NCBI RefSeq assembly: GCF_014930365.1
Contig: NZ_JABXWI010000007.1
Span: forward strand, 1-64,000
DNA length: 64,000 nt
Direction of reading: 5' to 3'
From: Streptomyces caniscabiei
GTDB lineage: Bacteria > Actinomycetota > Actinomycetes > Streptomycetales > Streptomycetaceae
Positions 47,912 to 56,018 of the stretch are shown in pieces. Each line of letters opens with the position of its first letter. The first letter of the stretch is position 1. The notes under the pieces are model-generated. The model did no database searches, was not told the origin of the DNA, and saw only the letters and a program-made list of their open reading frames with translations. A program made the position numbers and the translations under genes.

Positions 47912-49126
47912 TCACCGCAGCGCGGTCATGAACTTCCCCAACCGGGCGATCCCTTCACGCAGTTCGTCCGAGGAGGCCGCGTAGGAGAGGCGGACGTGGG
48001 TGTCGGCGGTGTGTGTGCCGAAGTCCCGGCCGGGTGTGAGGGCCACGTGCGCCTCCCGCAGGGCCCGCTCGCAGAACTGCCAGGAGGTGAGGCCGGTCCC
48101 GCTGACGTCGAAGTAGACGTAGAACGCCCCGTCGGGCGGGACCGGGACCGGCAGCCCGATCCGTGCCAGCCCCTCCAGGACGAGCGCCCGCCGCTCGCCG
48201 AACTCCACCCGGCGCGCCTCGCACACCGCGAGGGACTCGGGGGTGAAGCAGGCGAGGGCGGCGTGCTGGGCCGGGGCGGAGGCGCAGAGGAAGTAGTTCT
48301 GGGCGAGGCGCTCCAGGGCCGGTACGAGGGCCTCGGGGACGACGCACCAGCCGAGCCGCCAGCCGGTCATGCCGAAGTACTTCGAGAAGCTGTTGATCAC
48401 GACGGCACCGGGGTCGTACGACAGCGCGCTGCTCGGCGGCCGGCCCCGTTCGTCGTGGTCGCCGAGGTCGAGGTAGATCTCGTCGACGAGGCGCCACGCG
48501 TCCCGCTCGCGGGCCAGGTCGCAGAGAGCGGCGAGCTCGTCGGCCGGGACGGAGGTGCCGGTCGGGTTGGACGGGGTGGCGACCATGAGACCGCGCGTAC
48601 GGTCCGTCCAGTGCGCCCGTACCGCCGCCGCGTCCAGCTGGAACCGGCTCGCGGCGGTGGTGGGCACGAGGGTGACGTCGGCGCCGAAGCTCTCGACGAT
48701 CTGCCGGTTGCACGGGTAGGAGGGGTCGCCGATGAGGACCTCGTCGCCGGGGTCGACGAGCGCGGCGGTGGCCAGCACGAGCGCGGCCGAGGCGCCGGCC
48801 GTGACGACGACCCGGCCGGGGTCGACCTCGACGCCGTGCCGGTCGCCGTAGAAGCCGGCGATGGCCTCGCGCAGGGCGGGCAGCCCGAGCGCCGCCGTGT
48901 ACGTCATCGGCCGCCCGTCCATCACCTCCCGCATGGCCTCCACGACGGCCGGGGGCGCGCCGAAGTCCGGTTCCCCGAGGCTGAGTTTGACGACGTCATG
49001 GCCCTGGGCGGTCAGCGCGGCGGCCTGCTTGGCGAACTCCATGGCGTAGAAGGGCTCGACGGCACGGGCCCGCCGAGAGACCCGTACCCCGCCCGCGCTG
49101 CCCGCACTGCTGCTCGTGTTGCTCAT
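47912..49126 (-). CDS. class I/II aminotransferase
   Basis: A 404-aa PLP-dependent aminotransferase of the aspartate/alanine aminotransferase group. KLSLGEPDFGAPPAVVEAM, YTAALGLPALREAIAGFYG, TAGASAALVLATAAL (PLP phosphate loop), ATPSNPTGTSVP, DEIYLDL and INSFSKYFGMTGWRLGW (Schiff-base Lys near residue 246) are all present. ATG 49126 is chosen; ATG 49135 is three codons upstream. Amino acid specificity is not clear. Its 3' end is close to the protease remnant. Confidence 0.92.
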   Translation of the reverse strand: MSNTSSSAGSAGGVRVSRRARAVEPFYAMEFAKQAAALTAQGHDVVKLSLGEPDFGAPPAVVEAMREVMDGRPMTYTAALGLPALREAIAGFYGDRHGVEVDPGRVVVTAGASAALVLATAALVDPGDEVLIGDPSYPCNRQIVESFGADVTLVPTTAASRFQLDAAAVRAHWTDRTRGLMVATPSNPTGTSVPADELAALCDLARERDAWRLVDEIYLDLGDHDERGRPPSSALSYDPGAVVINSFSKYFGMTGWRLGWCVVPEALVPALERLAQNYFLCASAPAQHAALACFTPESLAVCEARRVEFGERRALVLEGLARIGLPVPVPPDGAFYVYFDVSGTGLTSWQFCERALREAHVALTPGRDFGTHTADTHVRLSYAASSDELREGIARLGKFMTALR

Positions 49127-49214
49127 ACGGCCCATGCTGCGGCCCGGGGGGTCCCGGAGGCCAGCGAGGACCGAGGTACGGACAGGTGAGCGCCCCATGG
49201 GTCGGGGGTGGCGG

Positions 49215-49330
49215 TCTCGTCGGCGGGTGCGGGTGAGTGGGGGCTGGTCGCGCAGTTCCCCGCGCCCCTGAAAGACCAGGCCCGCGGGGAACTGCGCGAG
49301 AAGCCCCACCGGACCCGCGCCCGCCGGCGA
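49215..49330. repeat. inverted pair of the dispersed element
   Basis: TCGCGCAGTTCCCCGCG (49248-49264) and its complement (49283-49299) face each other around 18 bases; outer flanks (CGGCGGGTGCGGGT and ACCCGCGCCCGCCG) also pair. Same element as at 28.4 and 55.4 kb, here between two minus-strand genes. Confidence 0.82.
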
Positions 49331-49349
49331 ACCCCGCCCCCCACATCCG

Positions 49350-50303
49350 CTACGCCGTGAGGGCCCCGGCCACCAGGCCCGCCGCCCGGGCCACCAGCGG
49401 GTTGTCCGTGGGGCCCGCGGGGTCGTGCTTCGTCGACAGGACGGACAGGACCAGGGGCGGGCGGCCGGGCGGCCAGACGACGCCGACATCGTTGGCGACC
49501 CCGTACGCCGTCCCGCCGCCGGTCTTGTCCGCGAGCGTCCAGTCGGCGGGCAGGCCGGCCCGGAACCGCTGGACGTTCGTCGAGTTGGCGATCAGCCAGT
49601 CGGTCAGCAGTTCACGGTCCGCGTCCCGCAGGGCCCGGCCGAGGAGGAGCCGCGCGTAGGTCCGGCCGATCGCCCGGGGCGTGGTCGTGTCCGTCGTCCG
49701 CCAGGGCTCCGCCGTGTTCAGCTGCGGCTCCCAGCGGTCGAGACGGGTCGTCCGGTCGCCGAGCGAGCGGCAGAAGCGGGTGATCGCGCTCGGCCCGCCC
49801 AGCTCGCGCAGCAGCAGGTTCCCCGCCCCGTTGTCGCTGTGCGAGACCGTGGCGGAGCACAGCTCCCCGACCGTCATACCGGCCTCGACGTTCGCGTCGG
49901 TGGCCGTGATCGGGCTGTAGCCCGCGGCCTCGGCGTACTCCTTCGTGTAATGGATCCGCTTCGCGAGGTACTCACCGTCGCGGTCGAGGTCCCGTAACAC
50001 CGCCCCGGCGGCGAGCGTCTTGAACACGGAACAGATCGGGAACCGCTCGTCCGCGCGGTGCGCCACCGTGCGCCCGGTCGCCGTGTCATGGGCGTAGACC
50101 CCGAGCCGCGCGGAGTACTCCCGCTCCAACTCGCCCAGTTGCCGGGAGAGCCCCGCGTCGCCGATGCCGGTCGAGGCGTACGCCGCCCCGGAACCGAGCA
50201 CACCGAGCGCGCCCAGCCCCGCCAGCCCACCGAGGCCGAGCACCGCGCGACGGCGAGGGCGGGGATGTGGACGGGTACCTGTGGTTGCCAAGATCTTCTC
50301 CAT
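49350..50303 (-). CDS. Tat-exported class A beta-lactamase
   Basis: A 317-aa serine beta-lactamase-fold enzyme. A twin-arginine signal (RPRRRAVLGLGGLAGLGALG) is followed by the mature domain with all four class A signatures: the nucleophile in CSVFK (SxxK), SDN in VSHSDNGAGN, the omega-loop ExxLN in RWEPQLNTAEP, and KTG in LADKTGGGTAYG. It would hydrolyse beta-lactams outside the cell; Streptomyces carry such genes naturally. ATG 50303 has a poor ribosome site. It is preceded by a small membrane protein gene on the same strand. Confidence 0.93.
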   Translation of the reverse strand: MEKILATTGTRPHPRPRRRAVLGLGGLAGLGALGVLGSGAAYASTGIGDAGLSRQLGELEREYSARLGVYAHDTATGRTVAHRADERFPICSVFKTLAAGAVLRDLDRDGEYLAKRIHYTKEYAEAAGYSPITATDANVEAGMTVGELCSATVSHSDNGAGNLLLRELGGPSAITRFCRSLGDRTTRLDRWEPQLNTAEPWRTTDTTTPRAIGRTYARLLLGRALRDADRELLTDWLIANSTNVQRFRAGLPADWTLADKTGGGTAYGVANDVGVVWPPGRPPLVLSVLSTKHDPAGPTDNPLVARAAGLVAGALTA

Positions 50304-50430
50304 ACCGGTCGTCGTGATCGAGTCGTCGTCGCCGAGTCGTCGTGATCTTTCCCCGACTCGAACTCCGACTCGAACTCCGACTCGTGAAGACGCCACCGCC
50401 GTCCCACCGGTTTCTCGTCACGGCGCCCGT

Positions 50431-50640
50431 TCACCCCCGTCGGGGGTGCCGCGGCGGTACGCCGGGCGGCGCCAGTGCGTAGACGCTGAGCAGGCCCGCC
50501 GCACCGAGCGCGCAGTCCACGTACAACGCGGCGGCCCCCGACCCGCCGTCGCACACGATGATGAGGACGATGCCGATCACGAGGACGGCAAGAAAGGTCA
50601 CGTAGTGGCGGCGAAGTGACGCTGCGAAATCCATCGGCAC
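50431..50640 (-). CDS. small two-helix membrane protein
   Basis: A 69-aa protein with a basic start (PMDFAASLRRHYVT) and two hydrophobic helices (FLAVLVIGIVLIIVC and YVDCALGAAGLLSVYALA), ending PPRHPRRG. GTG 50640 is preferred since GGGAG lies six bases upstream; the ATG at 50634 has poorer spacing. I do not recognise the family. Codon use fits a real gene. Confidence 0.6.
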   Translation of the reverse strand: MPMDFAASLRRHYVTFLAVLVIGIVLIIVCDGGSGAAALYVDCALGAAGLLSVYALAPPGVPPRHPRRG

Positions 50641-50853
50641 GTTCTCTCCCTTTCCCGGGACTCCGGCTGAGCTGTCCTCCATTCGACCGGCCGGCCGACC
50701 GACGGGTCCAGGGAATCCGACGAGCCTCGATACGCCGGGAAGTAGGCCGGAATATTGGCCTTCTTCAGCGGAATTCGGTGAAGTTCAGCGCCGCCGACGG
50801 AAGAGGTGCGAGCATCTCGGCCATCCGGTTCGTGTCCGTCACTTGGGGGGATC

Positions 50854-51711
50854 GTGGATGGCTACCCAGGTGGTGCGCTGCCGCCCGTGCGGCGGTTCGC
50901 CGCGGAGTTGCGACGGCTGCGCATCGCGGCGGGCGATCCGCAGCTCAAGACGATCGCCGCACGGGCCCAGTGCAGCCAGGCGACGGTCTCCGAGGCGCTC
51001 AACGGCCGCCGCCTGCCCAGCGAGACGGTCACCCGGCGCCTGGTCGTCGCCCTGGGCGGCGACTGGGCGCACTGGAAGGAGCTGTGGCGGCTGGTCCGGA
51101 CCGAACTGGACGAACTGAAGCACCACATGCCCGAGGCCCCGCCGAGAACCCTGCGGGCCGACATGGTCAGCTATCCGGACGCCCCCTCCTTCTACCGGGC
51201 CGCGGCGGCCGCCATCCGCGCTGCTCGCCGCGAGATCCGGCTCACCTACGTACGGGTCCATCCGCCCGGCCAGTGGCTCAACGCGGAGGCGGACGCCTAC
51301 TACAAGACCGTGCTGGAGTGGGCCAAGGAGCACGCCGACGGGTCCGCCAGCGTTCGGCGCATCATCGGTGTCCCGGAGCGGGACGGCGTACCGGTGCCTT
51401 CCTATCTGGCCTGGCTGCGGGAACACCAGGCGGAGGTCAGGGACGTGTACGCCTACGAGGCACGGGTCATGTCCTGGAACAACTCCTGCTCCTGGCACAA
51501 CACGGGACTCCTGGACGACTCGGTCACCTTTCTCTCCTTCTCCGGCGCCGGCCGCCAGCAACTCGCCGGGCTCAGCGTCGAAAACCCGGTCTTCCTGGCG
51601 CACTACGCGTCCATCTTCGACCAGTCCTGGGGCGCGTTGCAGCCACTCGACGAGTACGTGGCGCGACAGGGTCCTGACCCCTCGCCGTCACCGGGCGCGC
51701 CCAGCACATGA
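50854..51711 (+). CDS. XRE-family regulator with C-terminal sensor domain
   Basis: A 285-aa protein. The N-terminal helix-turn-helix reads PQLKTIAARAQCSQATVSEA followed by LNGRRLPSETVTRRLVVALG. After a linker comes a 160-residue domain with YPDAPSFYRAAAAAIRAARR, EIRLTYVRVHPPGQW and a C-terminal AHYASIFDQSWGALQPL helix, a layout seen in phospholipase-D-like sensor domains of transcriptional regulators. No catalytic HKD motif is visible. GTG 50854 follows GGGGGG by a few bases. The signal is unknown. Confidence 0.75.
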   Translation: MDGYPGGALPPVRRFAAELRRLRIAAGDPQLKTIAARAQCSQATVSEALNGRRLPSETVTRRLVVALGGDWAHWKELWRLVRTELDELKHHMPEAPPRTLRADMVSYPDAPSFYRAAAAAIRAARREIRLTYVRVHPPGQWLNAEADAYYKTVLEWAKEHADGSASVRRIIGVPERDGVPVPSYLAWLREHQAEVRDVYAYEARVMSWNNSCSWHNTGLLDDSVTFLSFSGAGRQQLAGLSVENPVFLAHYASIFDQSWGALQPLDEYVARQGPDPSPSPGAPST

Positions 51712-51770
51712 CGAGGGCGGGGTTCCGGGAACCCCGCCCGCAGTTCATGGAGCCTCGGTCTCGGGCCGGG

Positions 51771-53189
51771 TCAGGGCCAGACCAGGCAGTACGGCTGGTG
51801 GCCTGCCTCGTGGAGGCGGTGGCTGAAGTCCTGCCATTCGTGGAGGAGTTGGTAGACGTTGAACGCGTCGCGGGGGCCGCCGCGGTCCGGGACCGTCGAC
51901 CAGATGAACGCCGCCGCGCCGACCGCCTCCTCGCCGATGCCGCGCAGCGGGTCGACCACGGTCATCGGGAGCTTGACGACCGCGTAGTCGGGGTGCAGGA
52001 CGACCAGTTCGAGCGGGGGCACCTTGTGGAGGGGGACGCCTTCGATGCCGGTCAGCACCATCGCGGCCATCGTCTCCGGCTTGATCTTGGTGAACATGCC
52101 GTTCATGCCCAGCTCGTCGCCGCCGAGTTCCTCGGGGCGCATCGAGATCGGGACGCGGGCCGCGGTCGCGCCGTCGGGCGCGCCGAAGTATTTGTACGTC
52201 ACCCCCACCCGACCACCATTCCCGCTCCCCGCCCGGAGCCGGCCCACCACGTGGTCCAGGCCGTCCACCCGGTCCGTGCGGTCCGCGCTCTCGATGCGGT
52301 CCGTACGGTCCTTGCGGTCCGCGCGGCTCCTGCGTTCCGCACGCGTCCTGCGATCCACCAGGTCAGGCCGGTCCATCCGGTCCGTCTGATCCATTCCGTC
52401 CACACGATTGACACGATCCACATGATCGGCGCGATCCATACGGTCCATACCGTCCATACGGCTGCGCCGCCCGATCCGCTCAGCGCCACCGCTCTGGATC
52501 CGGTCGGAGCCCCCGGGCGGGGTCCGCTCGGAGCCGCCGGGCGGGGTCCGGTCGGAACCGCCCTCGGACCGGTCGAGGCCGCTCTCGGAACGGTCGGGAC
52601 CGCCTTCGGACCGGTCACGTCCGGCCTCGGGCCGATCGGTGCCGGTCGCGGAACGGTCGCCGTCGCCCTGCGCACCGCGTCGGCGACGCGAGCGCGGCGG
52701 CACCTCCTGGCGCTGCTCCCGCGAACCGCGCGCGTCGCGTACGTCACGCGCGTCGCGTACATCACCTGCGTCGCGTATGTCGCGCGAGTCGTGGGGGCCG
52801 AGCGCGTCGTGAGGATCGTGTGAGTCGTGTGTGCCGTGTGCACCCTGCGGACCGTACACGCCCGGCTGTCCCTGCGGTGCGTACGGGGGCTGTGACCCCG
52901 GCGACCCCACGGGCGGCGGCGGTACGGAGGGGAGCGGCGGCACGGGCGGCGTCGGCGGGCCCGCCGGACGGACCGGCGGCGCGCCCTGCGGCCCCGGCGG
53001 CGACGACGACGGCTGCGGGCCCGGCCCGGCCGCCCCGCTCACCTCGCCGGGCGCGCTGCGGTCGGTCGACCCGCCCCGCTCCTGCCGGGTCTCCGCGGCC
53101 TCTTCCGCCTCGCGCCGGTGCCTGCCCCGCCGGGCACGACGAGGACCGAGGTCACCGGTCCCCTCGCCCAGTCCGCCACCGCGATGCAT
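51771..53189 (-). CDS. protein with Asp-Arg repeat region
   Basis: A 472-aa protein conserved beside hemL in Streptomyces. Residues 1-50 are basic, 50-115 Pro/Gly-rich, and about 120-316 a low-complexity tract of Asp-Arg and Arg-Asp steps (for example RMDGMDRMDRADHVDRVNRV and GGPDRSESGLDRSEGGSDRT). The C-terminal 155 residues are globular: TYKYFGAPDGATAARVPISM and ending EAGHQPYCLVWP. No membrane segment. ATG 53189 is preferred since GGTGGAG lies a few bases upstream. The repeat tract is probably disordered and length-variable. Function unknown. Confidence 0.8.
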   Translation of the reverse strand: MHRGGGLGEGTGDLGPRRARRGRHRREAEEAAETRQERGGSTDRSAPGEVSGAAGPGPQPSSSPPGPQGAPPVRPAGPPTPPVPPLPSVPPPPVGSPGSQPPYAPQGQPGVYGPQGAHGTHDSHDPHDALGPHDSRDIRDAGDVRDARDVRDARGSREQRQEVPPRSRRRRGAQGDGDRSATGTDRPEAGRDRSEGGPDRSESGLDRSEGGSDRTPPGGSERTPPGGSDRIQSGGAERIGRRSRMDGMDRMDRADHVDRVNRVDGMDQTDRMDRPDLVDRRTRAERRSRADRKDRTDRIESADRTDRVDGLDHVVGRLRAGSGNGGRVGVTYKYFGAPDGATAARVPISMRPEELGGDELGMNGMFTKIKPETMAAMVLTGIEGVPLHKVPPLELVVLHPDYAVVKLPMTVVDPLRGIGEEAVGAAAFIWSTVPDRGGPRDAFNVYQLLHEWQDFSHRLHEAGHQPYCLVWP

Positions 53190-53328
53190 ATCTCCACCCG
53201 AACGCATTTCTGGGCCGCGTGACCCCCGCCGCGCAACCCGATCATCGTGTCAGTGACCTCCCCCGCGACCGCTCGCCGAAACGTGTGCGCAAACACCAGT
53301 CGGCGGGATCTTCGGAGCCTCTGACACC

Positions 53329-54648
53329 ATGGCCTGTGTGAGCTATCCGTACGAAGCCCCAGTTTCGCAGACTCTTTTCGAGCGCGCGGCGGCCGTCACG
53401 CCCGGCGGCGTGAACTCTCCCGTGCGCGCCTTCCGTGCCGTGGGCGGTACGCCCCGGTTCATGGTGTCCGGTACCGGTCCGTATCTGACGGACGCCGACG
53501 GCCGCGAGTATGTAGATCTTGTGTGTTCGTGGGGTCCCATGATCCTCGGCCACTCCCGGCCCGAGGTCGTCGCCGCCGTCCAGGAGGCCGTCGCGCGCGG
53601 CACCTCCTTCGGCACGCCCGGCGAGGGCGAGGTCGCGCTCGCCGAGGAGATGGTGGACCGGGTCGGGCCGCTGGAGCAGGTGCGGCTGGTCTCCAGCGGG
53701 ACCGAGGCCACCATGTCCGCGATCCGGCTGGCCCGCGGCTTCACCGGCCGTGCGAAGGTCGTGAAGTTCGCCGGGTGCTACCACGGTCACGTCGACTCGC
53801 TCCTCGCGGCGGCGGGCAGCGGCGTCGCCACCTTCGCGCTCCCCGACACCCCGGGCGTCACCGGCGCCCAGGCCGGCGACACGATCGTCCTGCCCTACAA
53901 CGACCTCGACGCCGTGCGCGCCGCCTTCGCCGCCCACCCCGGTGAGATCGCCTGCGTCATCACCGAGGCCTCCCCGGGCAACATGGGCGTCGTGTCGCCG
54001 CTGCCGGGCTTCAACCAGGGGCTCAAGGACGTCTGCGCGGAGAACGGCGCGCTGTACGTCTCCGACGAGGTGATGACCGGGTTCCGTACCAGCCGCGCCG
54101 GGTGGTTCGGGATCGACGGCGTCGTCCCGGACCTGATGACCTTCGGCAAGGTGATGGGCGGCGGCTTCCCCGCCGCGGCCTTCGGCGGCCGTGCCGACGT
54201 GATGGCGCGCCTCGCGCCCGCCGGGCCCGTCTACCAGGCCGGCACGCTCTCCGGGAACCCGGTCGCGACGGCCGCCGGGCTCGCGCAGCTGCGGCTGCTG
54301 GACGAGGCGGCGTACGACACGGTGGACGCGGTGTCCGTCCAGATCCAGGGGCTCGTCACCGACGCGCTCAGCAAGGAGGGCGTCGCGCACACGCTGCAGA
54401 ACGCCTCCAACATGTTCTCCGTGTTCTTCACGGAGACGCCCGTGCGGAACTACGAGGAGGCCAAGGCGCAGGAGTCGTACCGCTTCAACGCCTTCTTCCA
54501 CTCGATGCTGTCGCAGGGTGTCTACTTGCCGCCGTCGTCGTTCGAGTCGTGGTTCGTGTCGACCGCGCACGACGAGCGGGCGGTTCAGCGGATCGCCGAC
54601 GCCCTTCCGGCGGCGGCGCGGGCAGCAGCGGAGGCTTCGGCAGCATGA
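53329..54648 (+). CDS. hemL: glutamate-1-semialdehyde 2,1-aminomutase
   Basis: A 439-aa PLP enzyme turning glutamate-1-semialdehyde, made by HemA, into 5-aminolevulinate. TPGGVNSPVRAFRAVGGTPR is the family start, SSGTEATMSAIRLARG the phosphate loop, GCYHGHVDSLL and DEVMTGFR hold the PLP-contacting Asp, TFGKVMGGGFPAAAFGG the Schiff-base Lys near residue 268, and YQAGTLSGNPVA follows. ATG 53329 follows GGAG; GTG 53338 would start MSYPYEAP. The gene overlaps the next one by four bases. It lies about 35 kb from the rest of the heme genes. Confidence 0.97.
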   Translation: MACVSYPYEAPVSQTLFERAAAVTPGGVNSPVRAFRAVGGTPRFMVSGTGPYLTDADGREYVDLVCSWGPMILGHSRPEVVAAVQEAVARGTSFGTPGEGEVALAEEMVDRVGPLEQVRLVSSGTEATMSAIRLARGFTGRAKVVKFAGCYHGHVDSLLAAAGSGVATFALPDTPGVTGAQAGDTIVLPYNDLDAVRAAFAAHPGEIACVITEASPGNMGVVSPLPGFNQGLKDVCAENGALYVSDEVMTGFRTSRAGWFGIDGVVPDLMTFGKVMGGGFPAAAFGGRADVMARLAPAGPVYQAGTLSGNPVATAAGLAQLRLLDEAAYDTVDAVSVQIQGLVTDALSKEGVAHTLQNASNMFSVFFTETPVRNYEEAKAQESYRFNAFFHSMLSQGVYLPPSSFESWFVSTAHDERAVQRIADALPAAARAAAEASAA

Positions 54649-55319
54649 GTGACATCACGGTCGTCCATCTGATGCGGCACGGCGAGGTCGCCAACCCGGA
54701 CGGGATCCTCTACGGGCGCCTGCACGGGTACCACCTCTCCGACCTCGGGCGGCGCATGGCCGACCGGGTCGCCGAGCACCTGGCGCCCCGCGACATCACG
54801 CGCGTCGTCGCCTCGCCGCTGGAGCGGGCGCAGGAGACGGCGACGCCGATCGCCAAGGCGCATGGGCTCGACCTCGCCACCGACGCGCGGCTCATCGAGG
54901 CGGACAACGTCTTCCAGGGCAAGACCTTCGGGGTCGGCGACGGCGCGCTGAAGCGGCCGGAGAACTGGAAGCACCTGGTCAACCCGTTCAAGCCGTCGTG
55001 GGGTGAGCCGTACGTCGACCAGGTCGTGCGGATGATGGGGGCGCTCGACGCGGCGAAGGACGCGGCGCGGGGGCACGAGGCCGTGCTGGTCTCGCACCAG
55101 CTGCCGATCTGGATCGTGCGGTCGTACGTCGAGCGGCGTCGGCTCTGGCACGATCCGCGCCGGCGGCAGTGCACGCTCGCGTCCCTGACCACGTTCACGT
55201 ACCAGGGCGACAAAATCGTTTCCGTCGGCTACAGCGAGCCGGCGCGGGATCTTGTGCCGCCGCATCTGCTGGCGGGGGCCAAGGCGGTCAAGGGCAAGGA
55301 CAAGGCCTTCGGTGCGTGA
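54645..55319 (+). CDS. histidine phosphatase (phosphoglycerate mutase-like)
   Basis: A 224-aa histidine-phosphatase-fold protein. LMRHGEVANPDG holds the phospho-acceptor RHG near residue 11; VASPLERAQETA carries the second Arg, and VLVSHQLPIWIVRSYV the second His. Extra loops (NVFQGKTFGVGDGALKRP, TFTYQGDKIVSVGYSE) exceed those of plain phosphoglycerate mutases. Activity is probably phosphatase rather than mutase. The ATGA overlap with hemL suggests coupled translation, but a pathway link is not evident. A long tandem-repeat array follows. Confidence 0.88.
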   Translation: MSDITVVHLMRHGEVANPDGILYGRLHGYHLSDLGRRMADRVAEHLAPRDITRVVASPLERAQETATPIAKAHGLDLATDARLIEADNVFQGKTFGVGDGALKRPENWKHLVNPFKPSWGEPYVDQVVRMMGALDAAKDAARGHEAVLVSHQLPIWIVRSYVERRRLWHDPRRRQCTLASLTTFTYQGDKIVSVGYSEPARDLVPPHLLAGAKAVKGKDKAFGA

Positions 55320-55380
55320 GCGCTCCGCTTGGGGGCCGGTTGTTGGGTGACTGGTCGGCTGGGGTTGTGGGGGAGCTGCG

Positions 55381-55920
55381 GGTCCGGTGGGGCTTCTCGC
55401 GCAGTTCCCCGCGCCCCTAGAAGATGCGCAGTTCCCCGCGCCCCTGAAAGGCGCCCCGGAGCCCGCGCCCCTGAAAGGCGCCCGGAGCCCGTGCCCCTGG
55501 GAAGGCGCCCTGGCCCCGCGCCCGCTGGGAAGGTGCCCAGGCCCTGCGCCCCCTGAATGACCTCGTGCAGTTCCCGCGCCCCTGAACGAGCCCGGAGCCC
55601 GCGCCCCTGAAGGAGCCCGGAGCCCGCGCCCCTGGGAAGGTGCCCCGGCCCTGCGCCCCCTGAATGACCTCGTGCAGTTCCCGCGCCCCTGGGAAGGCGC
55701 CTGGAGCCCGCGCCCCTGGGAAGGCGCCCGGAGCCCGTGCCCCTGAAGGCGCCCGGAGCGCGCGCCCCTGGGAAGGCGCCCCGGAGCCCGCGCCCCTGGG
55801 AAGGTGCTCAGGCCCCGTGCCCCCTGAAAGAACGCCCAGAGCACCCGCCCCTGAAAGCCCACCGGACCTCGCGTTTCCTGAAGGGGCTCGCGCACGGCCC
55901 GTCCCCTGAAAGGGCGTCAG
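55381..55920. repeat. degenerate tandem array of the dispersed-element core
   Basis: About 19 units of 25-30 bases begin GCGCCCCTG and end near GGAGCCC, for example GCGCCCCTGGGAAGGCGCCC. The array opens with an intact copy of the element (from 55384, with CGCAGTTCCCCGCGCCCC) and then decays. Two larger blocks (about 55527-55583 and 55622-55690) are themselves near-duplicates, so expansion happened in at least two steps. It fills most of the 700-base gap before the deacetylase-like gene. The remaining flanks hold the promoter; no gene is credible here. Confidence 0.88.
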
Positions 55921-56018
55921 AGTTCTTCTTTGATCAAAAGGAACCGTCGCTTCCTTGTGGGCCTCTAAAACGGTGTGCTTCACGTGAACTGGTGCGTGAG
56001 CTGACCAAGGGGGACGTA

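Noticed and set aside
55381..55920. CRISPR array
   Set aside because: Units are contiguous and degenerate with no unique spacers, and no cas genes are nearby.
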